Assembly: GCA_016293645.1 (NCBI GenBank)
Contig: JAEDDW010000090.1
Coordinates: 1-6,656 of the forward strand
Direction of reading: 5' to 3'
DNA: 6,656 bases
From: Treponema sp.
Lineage (GTDB): Bacteria; Spirochaetota; Spirochaetia; Treponematales; Treponemataceae
The translations under genes were made by a program, and so were the position numbers. The first letter of the stretch is position 1. Every line of letters begins with the position of its first letter. The notes below the pieces were generated by a model. It did no database searches. It was not told the origin of the DNA and saw only the letters and a list, made by a program, of their open reading frames with translations. This document shows, one piece after another, positions 1-6,601 of this stretch.

Positions 1-19
1 AGAATTGCTTAGTCGTCCA

Positions 20-68
20 GGATCCCTGAGTGGTCCCTGAGCTCGTCGAAGGGCCCGTCGAAGGGTCC
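20..68. repeat. Nested REP-like palindrome downstream of the operon
   Basis: Two nested imperfect stems are visible. The outer arms are 20-27 and 62-68 (seven pairs, one bulge). The inner arms are 32-38 and 50-56 (six pairs, one mismatch) around a loop containing GAGCTC. Two short direct duplications are superposed: TCCCTGAG at 23-30 and 34-41, and GTCGAAGGG at 45-53 and 57-65. The core CCCTGAGCTCGTCGAAGGG (35-53) resembles the CCCTGAGCTTGTCGAAGGG repeat that I recall between genes in many bacteria. Confidence 0.7.
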
Positions 69-92
69 TGTGCCGGTTGGCAATGCGGCTGT

Positions 93-110
93 GCTTCGAC
101 TTCGCTCAGC
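93..110. repeat. Short intergenic repeat of the CTTCGAC...CTCAG type
   Basis: The segment GCTTCGACTTCGCTCAGC resembles another common intergenic repeat core and shares CTTCGAC and CTCAG elements with the palindrome at 20-68. Its end runs into the first unit of the 18-20-base array. Only one copy is present here, so membership in a genome-wide family is inferred. Confidence 0.45.
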
Positions 111-191
111 AAGCCTGTGTCGCTAAGCAGGCTTGTGACGCTTAGTAAGCCCCTATGTCGCTAAGCAGGCCTGTGCCGGCTTAGCAGGGGG
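104..191. repeat. Irregular tandem array of 18-20-base units
   Basis: Units start with GCTNAGC/GCTTAG and run GCTAAGCAGGCYTGTGNC: 104-121 (18 bases), 122-139 (18), 140-159 (20), 160-177 (18), and a partial unit at 179-191. A 15-base stretch, TGTCGCTAAGCAGGC, is exact at 118-132 and 156-170, 38 bases apart. Because GCTAAGC and GCTTAGC are complementary, neighbouring units can pair as hairpins (123-128 with 140-145; 161-166 with 179-184). The array ends a few bases from the rpiA stop. Confidence 0.7.
150..190 (-). terminator. Possible hairpin terminator after rpiA
   Basis: On the minus strand, directly after the rpiA TAG, the RNA can pair 184-179 with 166-161 (CTAAGC/GCTTAG), then three G-C pairs around a four-base loop. 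It may be closed further by CCCCT (190-186) with AGGGG (154-150). There is no run of U after the stem, so it is not a textbook intrinsic terminator. It could instead be a stabilising 3' hairpin or simply a property of the repeat array. Confidence 0.35.
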
Positions 192-194
192 ATT

Positions 195-914
195 CTAGCG
201 GCGTACTACAGTTCCGTCTTCCTTGGCGATGAAGGCAACCGGCTTGTTCTTTGTGAAGAATCCACATTCTACAACACCAGTGATTGCATCGATTTTTTCT
301 TCCATCTCTGCAGGATCAACCGGAGACTTCCACAGGCAGTCAAGAACCATGTTGCCGTTGTCTGTGATCACAGGGCCTGCCTTTTTAACACCTTCGCGGA
401 CAGTACATGTCGCACCAAGTTTTTCAAGAGCCTTGATTACAGGAACACGGGCATCTGCGATGATTTCAACTGGAAGCGGAAACTTTGTGCCAAGGGTCTC
501 GACGTCCTTTGAACCGTCAGCGACTATGGCAAGGAACCCGGCATTGTATTCAACGATCTTTTCGCGAAGATGTGCGGCTCCACCGCCTTTGATCAGGTTG
601 TTCTTCTGGTCGATTTCATCCGCTCCGTCGATGGCAAGATCAAGATGACCTTCGATCGCCTTGTCATTGAGGGTATATACAGGGATTCCGTATTCCTCAC
701 ATGCAAGCTGTGTCTGGAAGCTTGTGACAACGGCCTTCACACCGCTCAATGTTCCATCTGCGATGCGCTCAGCAAGACGCTTTACGGCAGGCATGGCTGT
801 AGAACCGGTGCCAAGACCGATCTTCATTCCGCTGAAAATTTTTCCTTCCTTGATAAGAGTGTCCACTGCAGTTGTGGCTGCAAGCACTTTCTGTTCATCC
901 TTTGAAATACCCAT
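195..914 (-). CDS. rpiA: Ribose-5-phosphate isomerase A
   Basis: Cytoplasmic enzyme that interconverts ribose 5-phosphate and ribulose 5-phosphate in the non-oxidative pentose phosphate pathway. The 239-residue product is slightly longer than the usual ~220. Family motifs are all present: phosphate-binding GLGTGST at residues 33-39, DGADEID at 96-102, KGGGAA at 109-114, and Glu118, which aligns with the catalytic glutamate of E. coli RpiA (Lys94-to-Glu103 spacing is kept as Lys109-to-Glu118). The ATG at 914-912 shares one base with the TGA of aroDE (TGATG). It is preceded by AGGAGA at 929-924 with a 9-base spacer, inside the last aroDE codons, so translation is probably coupled. It is the last gene of the operon; repeats and hairpins follow the TAG stop. 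No truncation or missing active-site residue is seen. Assignment is essentially certain. Confidence 0.98.
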   Translation of the reverse strand: MGISKDEQKVLAATTAVDTLIKEGKIFSGMKIGLGTGSTAMPAVKRLAERIADGTLSGVKAVVTSFQTQLACEEYGIPVYTLNDKAIEGHLDLAIDGADEIDQKNNLIKGGGAAHLREKIVEYNAGFLAIVADGSKDVETLGTKFPLPVEIIADARVPVIKALEKLGATCTVREGVKKAGPVITDNGNMVLDCLWKSPVDPAEMEEKIDAITGVVECGFFTKNKPVAFIAKEDGTVVRR

Positions 915-2407
915 CAGTAATTTTCTCCTGTATATAATTCAAACTGTTTATAGCCCTGATAACGAAGCATGTAGAAACCGTTGCACACATGACAGCCCGC
1001 AGCTTTGGCACGCGCCATCACCGGCGTGACTTCCGGCATGTAAACTATGTCAAAAAGAATTTCTTTGCCGCTGAACTCGTAGAAGAACAGAGGATCATTT
1101 TCCGCTGTTGAACTTTCATGGCAATGCATTCCCTTTGATGTGGTCTGTATGATGACGTCCGAATACTTCCTTAGAAGTTTTCCCGATTCCGGCGAAAGAG
1201 GTCCGTATTCAAAATCATATTTTTCAGCAAGGGCTTTTGCCTTTCCTACAGTACGGTTGAACACGCAGGCCTTTGCCCCAAGTTTGTAGACGGCATATGC
1301 GATTGCCTTGGCGGCACCGCCAGCACCGATGATGGCAACCTTCTTGTGCTTGAGATTCTTTAGTTCCGTAAATTCCAGAAGGGACCTTGCAAATCCATCC
1401 GCATCCGTATTGTAGCAATGCCATCTTCCGCCGTCTGAAACCATGGTATTGCTTGCCCCGATATCAAGGACTTCAGGTGAAATGAAATTTGCTTTCTCAA
1501 GCACGGCCTCCTTGTGCGGAACCGTAACTGAGAATCCCTTAACACCGACGCATTCGGCAAAATTCATTGCCTGGTCAAAATCTTCCGCGGGGAAAGGAAT
1601 GTATACGGAATTCATGTTATGGCGCGCAAAACCGGTGTTGTGAAGTTCCGGACTTGAAGTTCCGGAAAGAGGCCATCCCGTGATTCCGTAGATCTTTGTA
1701 TTCTCATTGATGTCCTTCAGTCTGTAAAGTTCATTGAGCTTAACGACATCAAGATGGGTGATGTTTGACATATTGCCCATGGATTCAGGAGCGGAAGTAT
1801 ATGTCAGGAAATTCTTAAGCTTGTTTCCAAGGACTCTTGTTGGAATTCCCATGGGGCCCATTGCAAGAAGGATGTGGTTGCTGTCACGAAGCTTGGAAGC
1901 TTCCTTGAAAAGATTTGTGACATCGTCAAGGCAGTGTGGCATGAAGGCGATTTTTGGAATCTCAAAACCGGATGTCGTCATTTTCTTGAGCCTTGAAATG
2001 ACATCGGAAACCGGATTGTGCATGTCATGGAAACTTCTTATGACTTTCGTATCAAAGGCAAGGGTCGCATCCTCAAGGCTTGGAATGTGAAAGTCTTCCT
2101 CGAAATCGACGTAGGCAAAATTCTGTGAACGGTCCTCATCGGCAAAAGAAAGCGCACGTGCAAAAAGAACTGTGCGTGCAGCCTCGCCTTCCACAAATTT
2201 TCCACCGTCAATCTGGCGGCGTATTGTGAGTATGCACGGAACTCCGGCAAGTGAAGGGAAACGCCTGACATAAAGACGCTCATTTTCATTGAGGTAATCA
2301 ACTCTCAGCTCGGCCATATCGATGCTGTCACGGTACTTGTTGAGTGTCTCAAGATTCTCGCTCAACGTAGTTCCAGTCAGCGTAAGACATATCCTTGGTC
2401 TTTCCAT
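914..2407 (-). CDS. aroDE: Bifunctional 3-dehydroquinate dehydratase (type I) / shikimate dehydrogenase
   Basis: Fusion enzyme for steps 3 and 4 of the shikimate pathway: dehydration of 3-dehydroquinate, then NADPH-dependent reduction of 3-dehydroshikimate. Residues are counted from the upstream in-frame ATG at 2413. Residues ~5-225 are a class I dehydratase: AELRVDYL (Glu35, Arg37), Arg65/Arg66, SFHD with His129, the Schiff-base lysine Lys154 in KIAFMP, and Arg193 in TRVLG. Residues ~240-499 are AroE-like: GITGWP at 243-248, TVPHK with catalytic Lys301, GASNT at 319-323, NTDADG at 335-340, the nucleotide loop GAGGAAKA at 363-370, NRT at 386-388 (typical of NADP users) and Gln486-Gly487. The usual HSxSP substrate motif reads GTSSP. 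At ~499 residues it is compact for two domains. I prefer the ATG at 2407 because GGAG (2418-2415) sits 7 bases before it but only 1 base before the 2413 ATG. It lies 14 bases after the helicase-partner gene and overlaps rpiA by one base. Confidence 0.97.
   Translation of the reverse strand: MERPRICLTLTGTTLSENLETLNKYRDSIDMAELRVDYLNENERLYVRRFPSLAGVPCILTIRRQIDGGKFVEGEAARTVLFARALSFADEDRSQNFAYVDFEEDFHIPSLEDATLAFDTKVIRSFHDMHNPVSDVISRLKKMTTSGFEIPKIAFMPHCLDDVTNLFKEASKLRDSNHILLAMGPMGIPTRVLGNKLKNFLTYTSAPESMGNMSNITHLDVVKLNELYRLKDINENTKIYGITGWPLSGTSSPELHNTGFARHNMNSVYIPFPAEDFDQAMNFAECVGVKGFSVTVPHKEAVLEKANFISPEVLDIGASNTMVSDGGRWHCYNTDADGFARSLLEFTELKNLKHKKVAIIGAGGAAKAIAYAVYKLGAKACVFNRTVGKAKALAEKYDFEYGPLSPESGKLLRKYSDVIIQTTSKGMHCHESSTAENDPLFFYEFSGKEILFDIVYMPEVTPVMARAKAAGCHVCNGFYMLRYQGYKQFELYTGENY
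924..929 (-). promoter_or_regulatory. Ribosome-binding site of rpiA inside aroDE
   Basis: AGGAGA on the minus strand lies 9 bases before the rpiA ATG, within the final aroDE codons. Together with the TGATG overlap it suggests re-initiation or coupled translation. Confidence 0.75.
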
Positions 2408-2414
2408 ATTCATG

Positions 2415-2418
2415 CTCC
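2415..2418 (-). promoter_or_regulatory. Ribosome-binding site deciding the aroDE start
   Basis: GGAG is 7 bases before the ATG at 2407 and only 1 base before the in-frame ATG at 2413. Normal spacing favours 2407, which shortens the product by two residues. Confidence 0.6.
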
Positions 2419-2421
2419 GTT

Positions 2422-4548
2422 CTATCTTTTTCTCAGCGAAAGGGAATTTCTGATTCTCTTGACGCGTGAAATTTTTGCTATTTCAATTTCAGTTTCTTCG
2501 GTCTCTCTTGTTTCCTTGTTTTCAACCGTCAGGAAAACTACTGGAGTCTCCGAATTTTTTAGAATTCCTTTTGGAATTCCGAAAATCACATTGCTGCTGC
2601 CGGTGAGCTCGATTTCCACCAGGGAATTTTTCTGTATCGAACTTTCAAGCACATTGATCTTTCCGGTGTAGTTCATTCCGAAAGCTTCCCTAAGCTCAAA
2701 GCGGACGCTCTCAGGTCTAAGCTGCTCGCCCTCAATGATAATTCTGCGGGAAATCCTGTCAAGCAATCCGTCCTTCTGATCCCTTGTGGTCTCCATTTCT
2801 TCAAGAGCATTTCTGAAATCTTCAAGAATCTTCAGCCTTTTTTCCTTGTTTTTTCTGTTGCATTCCAATCCAGATGAAACTGCACTTGTTTCGCCCAGGG
2901 AAATTTTTGATCTTCCACGGTCAACAACAGCAGGTAAAGGCGGAACTTCAACATCGGTCCTGACGCTGCGTATCTTGCCTGCAAAATCAATTCCGGTTTT
3001 CTGTATCGCGGCATAGGCCTCAACATCGCTCATGAAGTCAAGAAGATAGACTCCAGGCGCAAGTATTTCCTTTATATGTGTCGTGAAGAGAGGATTGTTT
3101 TCCGCCCTGAAGGCATTTTCCTCGGAAAGTTTCAGGACATATCCCCTGTATATCGAGGCGGAATTATAGGTTGCCGACCACTCGTCCAAAGAGATTTCAA
3201 GGTTCCGCGGAATTTCAAAAGCCGAATATCTTTCAAGCAGTGACTTTATGTCTTCCTTTGAAAGACCAAAATCAAATCCACGGATCACAGACTGCCTGTT
3301 TATCTCAAAAGTGCTTGTGACATCACACTGTCTTGCATCGAGGAATTTCACCAGTGATGAAAACTCGAGGGTCGAAAGGCCCGGCATTATGGTCACGGAA
3401 AATCCAGTGTCTATGCTGAGAAGTTTCTTCACCTCCTGGACATTTTCATCGATGAAATTTTCTTCCACATGGATGAGACTGCTGCCTTCGGAATTCTTTC
3501 CGCTCAAAGTCATTATGCCAAAAACAACCGCGCTGTCTATCATGGCCTCTATGGCAGAAGAACCGGCATGGTCGTCGGTTTCATCGCCGCCTGAAAGAAT
3601 TTTTGAAAACCTGCGGCTTCCAAAATCTTCCGTACCTGATTTTTCCTTGATCAGGAAAGAAATGGCGAAAAGCTTTTCCTTGGTGAAATATTTTCCGCGG
3701 GCAAAATCCAGGGTGTTTGAAAAAAATGTCGCGTTGGAAACAAGGGCGCGGCGGGATAAAAGTGCTGAACTTGCGACACAAAGATAGACCACCTGACTTT
3801 TAAAAGGCAATGCGAAGAAAGCTTCAAGACGTTCCCAGTCGACTTCCCACATCTTTCCATCATCAACTTCACGCAGAAGCACAAGATTTCTCATGCCCGT
3901 AAAAAGCCGTTTGAAAATTTCCGTAGACTCGATTCCGCATATTTCCTTGAGCTCTGCGTCGGCTTTTTTCTTTAAATCACCATTGGCCTTGCTGAAATCC
4001 GGATGTGCAAGTATGTAGGAGATGAACACGGCGATGACCTGTGGAGAAAGGCGGATTCCCATAGTTCCGGCTGAAGGAAAATTCTCTATCTGCGGTTTTT
4101 CTTCAGCAATGAGATTGCCAAGATCAAGGACGCTTTCAAGTTCCTCCTCAAGATGGGGATTGATGGCTATGGTCTTCTTGCCGGTGATCTTGTTCTCACG
4201 GTTGTAGATTATGAGACGTTCCTCAAGGCTGGCCATTTCCTCATAAAGGTCTCCCTGGGTCATGGCTGGAACAAAAAATCTCTCAAGCTTGTTTATCTCT
4301 ACATCAGGGATGAACCTTATTGCCGTAAGGACCTTGATGTCCGTTTCATCAAGATAGCTTACAAGAACTTCCCTGTTCTCTTTTTTCCGTAAAATCGTGC
4401 TGAGTTCTTCTATTAACTTTGGCTTGTTGTAAGGAGTCTTTATTTCTCCAAGATACATATGGATGATGTCGAAGAAATAGTCATCCGGAAGAGAAGAAAA
4501 ACTTTCACGCCATTCGAGTATGCGTTCTACCTTTGGATCAAGTTTCAT
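2422..4548 (-). CDS. XPB-helicase-associated protein with Helicase_C_3-type domain (function unproven)
   Basis: A 708-residue protein (counted from the ATG at 4548), encoded directly after the XPB-type helicase. The biochemical role is unknown. Residues ~381-475 match my memory of the Helicase_C_3 / XPB-Ssl2 N-terminal-like family (PF13625), with TFEI near 413-416 and the RYSAFEIP segment at 440-447. The same domain occurs at the N-terminus of the neighbouring helicase. No Walker A, DEAH-type or nuclease motif is visible, so it is not a helicase itself. The N-terminal ~250 residues look helical. Residues ~564-595 are highly charged and probably helical or coiled coil. The last ~90 residues look beta-rich, perhaps a degenerate WYL/SH3-like barrel (weak), ending in a basic tail (KISRVKRIRNSLSLRKR). 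The ATG at 4548 forms an ATGA overlap with the helicase stop and has AAGGA 8 bases upstream. The ATG at 4557 overlaps that AAGGA and is less likely. It may load, regulate or target the helicase (inference). Confidence 0.82.
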   Translation of the reverse strand: MKLDPKVERILEWRESFSSLPDDYFFDIIHMYLGEIKTPYNKPKLIEELSTILRKKENREVLVSYLDETDIKVLTAIRFIPDVEINKLERFFVPAMTQGDLYEEMASLEERLIIYNRENKITGKKTIAINPHLEEELESVLDLGNLIAEEKPQIENFPSAGTMGIRLSPQVIAVFISYILAHPDFSKANGDLKKKADAELKEICGIESTEIFKRLFTGMRNLVLLREVDDGKMWEVDWERLEAFFALPFKSQVVYLCVASSALLSRRALVSNATFFSNTLDFARGKYFTKEKLFAISFLIKEKSGTEDFGSRRFSKILSGGDETDDHAGSSAIEAMIDSAVVFGIMTLSGKNSEGSSLIHVEENFIDENVQEVKKLLSIDTGFSVTIMPGLSTLEFSSLVKFLDARQCDVTSTFEINRQSVIRGFDFGLSKEDIKSLLERYSAFEIPRNLEISLDEWSATYNSASIYRGYVLKLSEENAFRAENNPLFTTHIKEILAPGVYLLDFMSDVEAYAAIQKTGIDFAGKIRSVRTDVEVPPLPAVVDRGRSKISLGETSAVSSGLECNRKNKEKRLKILEDFRNALEEMETTRDQKDGLLDRISRRIIIEGEQLRPESVRFELREAFGMNYTGKINVLESSIQKNSLVEIELTGSSNVIFGIPKGILKNSETPVVFLTVENKETRETEETEIEIAKISRVKRIRNSLSLRKR

Positions 4549-6338
4549 AGGCCGCATCCTTCAACCATAAGCGGTTGATCCAGCTCGTCAAAGCTGCTTC
4601 TGTCGCTGTAGCGTATGATCCTGTAGCTGTATCCCTGTTCCGCAAGGAACTTCTGGCGGTTTGTGCCAAAATCTTCTTCCACGGAATTCTTTGTGATCAA
4701 GGTAAAGAATCTTGACGTTCTGTCCTTTGGACGTAGGATTCTTCCAAGTCGCTGGGCTTCTTCCTGACGGCTGCCAAAAGTTCCGCTTACCTGAATGGCA
4801 ATGCTTGCATCAGGAAGGTCGATGGCAAAATTCGCAACCTTGCTTACGACAAGCACATGAATGCTGCCGGCACGGAAGTCTGCGTAAATCTTGTCTCGTT
4901 CCGCGTTCTTTGTTTTTCCGGTGATGATGGGAGCATTCAGTTCCTTTGCAAGTTCATCCAGCTGGGAAAGGAACTGACCGATGACAAGGATTTTATCATC
5001 AGGATATTTTTCAACAAGTTCCTTGACTACCTGAACCTTGACCGGGTTCTCGCTTGCTATGCGGTGCTTTTCACGGGTTGCGGCAACGGCGTATTCAAGC
5101 TCGCGGTCCATGGGAAGTCCAAAGCGGACTTCAACACATTCAGCAGTTGCAATCCATTTTGCCTTTTCAAGTTCCTTCCACGGAACATCATAGCGTTTTG
5201 GGCCGACAAGGGAGAAAACGTTTCCTTCGCATCCGTCTTCGCGCACAAGGGTTGCCGTAAGACCGACTCGGCGCACGGCCTGGACTTCAGCCGCAACACG
5301 GAACACAGGAGCAGGCAGCATGTGGACTTCATCATAAATTACAAGCCCCCAGTTGTTCTTGCGAAAAAGGTCAAAGTGAGGATATGGACCCGTTTTTTCA
5401 GGACGCCATGTAAGTATCTGGTAGGTTGCAACCGTTACCGGTTTTATGGTCTTTGATTCGCCGGTGTATTCGGCAACCTGGTCTTTCGTAAGGTCTGTCT
5501 TGTCCAGAAGCTCATCGATCCACTGGTGAACTGCGGTGATGTTTGTCGTGACGATGAGGGTGTTTGTCTTTAGCATGGACATGATGGTCATGCCGACGAT
5601 TGTTTTGCCTGCCCCGCAAGGAAGCACTATGGTACCGAATCCTGTTCCGGGTCCCTTGTCACCGACAAGAGCCTGTGCCCCTTCTTTCTGATATCCACGG
5701 ATCTCGAAAGGCTTTCCGCCTGCAGTCGTGTCGCGAAGGTTGATTTCAAGAGATGCCCCGTCAACAAGGGGAACATCGTCTTTCACAGGCCAGCCAAGTT
5801 TGAGCAGGTTCTGCTTTACCGTTCCGCGGTCAACAAGAAGAAGACGGAAGCAGAACCTTTTCTCATCTTCAGTAAGTTCAACGGAAGGATTTGCCGGTGC
5901 CACATAGTCGCAGGGAACAAGCTGTTTGCGTGCGTAGGGATTTGCCTCTATCTGTTTGAAGACAAAAGGTGATGTTGAGACAAGGTAGAGATATTCCTCT
6001 TCCTGGCCGTTTTCGTTTTTTTCTTTTGGGGCTTCCACAAGGCGAAGCTTGCCGAATTTTTCCGCAGTTTCGGAAATCCAGACTCCCACTGCCTGAGGTA
6101 TTTCATAGCGTGAAAATTCCTTCAATGTTTCCAATGCCTGGTCTCCGGTGAAACCTGCACTTGCTGCATTCCACAGTGAAAGAGGAGAAATCTGGTATGT
6201 GTGAAGATGTTCTGGAGAACGAATGAGTTCAGCAAAAGGTATCAATGCGTTGCGGCATTCCTCTGCCCTTGGCGCATGGACATCAAGGAGAAGTGTCCTG
6301 TCAGACTGAACTATAAGCGGGTTCTCGGCATTTATCAT
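4545..6338 (-). CDS. xpb: XPB/Ssl2 (ERCC3)-type superfamily-2 DNA helicase
   Basis: ATP-dependent 3'-5' DNA helicase/translocase of the bacterial XPB group; eukaryotic XPB opens DNA in TFIIH for repair and transcription. In 597 residues the order is: a PF13625-like N-terminal domain (~6-105), a linker/damage-recognition-like region (~115-200), RGYQ at 214-217, Walker A LPCGAGKT at 239-246, TTNITAVHQW at 264-273, DEVH box at 336-339, GLTATLVRED at 359-368 (the RED triad is diagnostic of XPB), VIGQF at 452-456, VVSKVANFAIDLPDAS at 497-512, and the arginine-finger motif QRLGRILRPK at 529-538. All catalytic residues are present and the length is normal. The ATG at 6338 puts the PLIVQSD segment at residue 7, where I recall it in mycobacterial homologues. 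No good ribosome-binding site precedes it and a promoter lies immediately upstream, so the mRNA is probably leaderless. Its stop overlaps the next gene by four bases (ATGA). The exact cellular role in bacteria is not settled. Confidence 0.96.
   Translation of the reverse strand: MINAENPLIVQSDRTLLLDVHAPRAEECRNALIPFAELIRSPEHLHTYQISPLSLWNAASAGFTGDQALETLKEFSRYEIPQAVGVWISETAEKFGKLRLVEAPKEKNENGQEEEYLYLVSTSPFVFKQIEANPYARKQLVPCDYVAPANPSVELTEDEKRFCFRLLLVDRGTVKQNLLKLGWPVKDDVPLVDGASLEINLRDTTAGGKPFEIRGYQKEGAQALVGDKGPGTGFGTIVLPCGAGKTIVGMTIMSMLKTNTLIVTTNITAVHQWIDELLDKTDLTKDQVAEYTGESKTIKPVTVATYQILTWRPEKTGPYPHFDLFRKNNWGLVIYDEVHMLPAPVFRVAAEVQAVRRVGLTATLVREDGCEGNVFSLVGPKRYDVPWKELEKAKWIATAECVEVRFGLPMDRELEYAVAATREKHRIASENPVKVQVVKELVEKYPDDKILVIGQFLSQLDELAKELNAPIITGKTKNAERDKIYADFRAGSIHVLVVSKVANFAIDLPDASIAIQVSGTFGSRQEEAQRLGRILRPKDRTSRFFTLITKNSVEEDFGTNRQKFLAEQGYSYRIIRYSDRSSFDELDQPLMVEGCGL
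4557..4561 (-). promoter_or_regulatory. Ribosome-binding site deciding the start of the helicase partner
   Basis: AAGGA on the minus strand lies inside the last codons of the helicase gene, 8 bases before the ATG at 4548 (ATGA overlap). The alternative ATG at 4557 overlaps this site, so 4548 is the better start. Confidence 0.65.
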
Positions 6339-6346
6339 AAGAGACC

Positions 6347-6375
6347 ATTATATATTGAATTGAAGATGTTCTCAA
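6347..6375 (-). promoter_or_regulatory. Sigma-70-type promoter of the xpb operon, probably leaderless
   Basis: On the minus strand TTGAGA (6375-6370) is separated by exactly 17 bases from a perfect TATAAT (6352-6347). This differs from the consensus at one base of the -35 box. Counting seven bases from the -10 box puts transcription start at about 6340-6338. Position 6338 is the A of the helicase ATG, so the 5' untranslated leader would be 0-2 bases. The spacer contains one 13-base arm of a large inverted repeat (6356-6368). Confidence 0.78.
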
Positions 6376-6562
6376 TAAATCAAGGGACAAAAAATAGTAA
6401 TGGCGGGCCCCAGCGACGGAATGAATGGCAATGGAAACCTCCCGCTTCATCTTCAAAAGCGATGTGTCTTTTTGGCAGGCCCCTCCTTGCCCTTCATTCC
6501 TGCGTCCCACCAGATTCCTTTTCCTGCCCCATCTTTGTTGCTGCATGGGCATCTTCAATTCA
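6356..6562. repeat. 207-base imperfect palindrome upstream of xpb
   Basis: The outer arms TGAATTGAAGATG (6356-6368) and its exact reverse complement (6550-6562) are 13 bases each. Inner arms at 6418-6435 and 6484-6500 match at 16 positions with one mismatch and one bulge. Both arm pairs are centred on the same point (6459), each inner arm starting 62 bases from its outer end. The two halves therefore look like diverged inverted copies of one ~100-base unit. A small central stem (6443-6447 with 6457-6461) has a nine-base loop, CATCTTCAA, the same motif found in the outer arms. Confidence 0.7.
6402..6512. repeat. Hairpin repeat element, copy 1
   Basis: The left boundary is set by the second copy at 6602, where identity begins abruptly at GGCGGGCCCC. 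The right boundary is estimated from the inverted counterpart of that start (TCCCACCAG, ending at 6512). The arms share GG(C/T)GGG and GGAATGAA-GGCAA-GGA. No transposase is present, so it is either a non-autonomous element or a structured repeat of unknown role. Confidence 0.55.
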
Positions 6563-6601
6563 CGCTGTTTTGCTTATGACAAATGGCTCAATGCATAGAA
6601 C

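Noticed and set aside
104..191. CRISPR array
   Set aside because: Units are 18-20 bases, directly adjoining and similar throughout. There are no unique spacers and no cas genes.
223..648. Plus-strand open frame of 141 codons inside rpiA
   Set aside because: It is entirely antisense to well-conserved RpiA sequence and has no family features.
3248..3787. Plus-strand open frame of 179 codons inside the helicase-partner gene
   Set aside because: It is antisense to a continuous coding frame with the expected domain, and its serine- and phenylalanine-rich composition is typical of a reverse-strand shadow.
4857..5456. Plus-strand open frame of 199 codons inside xpb
   Set aside because: It lies opposite the conserved helicase motifs, has no recognisable domain and no ribosome-binding context. 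It is a shadow of the real gene.
6202..6213. Twelve-base match TGAAGATGTTCT between xpb coding sequence and the promoter region (6361-6372)
   Set aside because: It lies in codons of a conserved helicase segment and shares no structure with the palindrome. Chance is the likely explanation.
6301..6558. Minus-strand open frame of 85 codons over the palindrome and the start of xpb
   Set aside because: It starts at TTG without a ribosome-binding site, overlaps the helicase start by 38 bases in another frame and spans the promoter and both repeat arms. It is most simply a chance open frame in repeat DNA.
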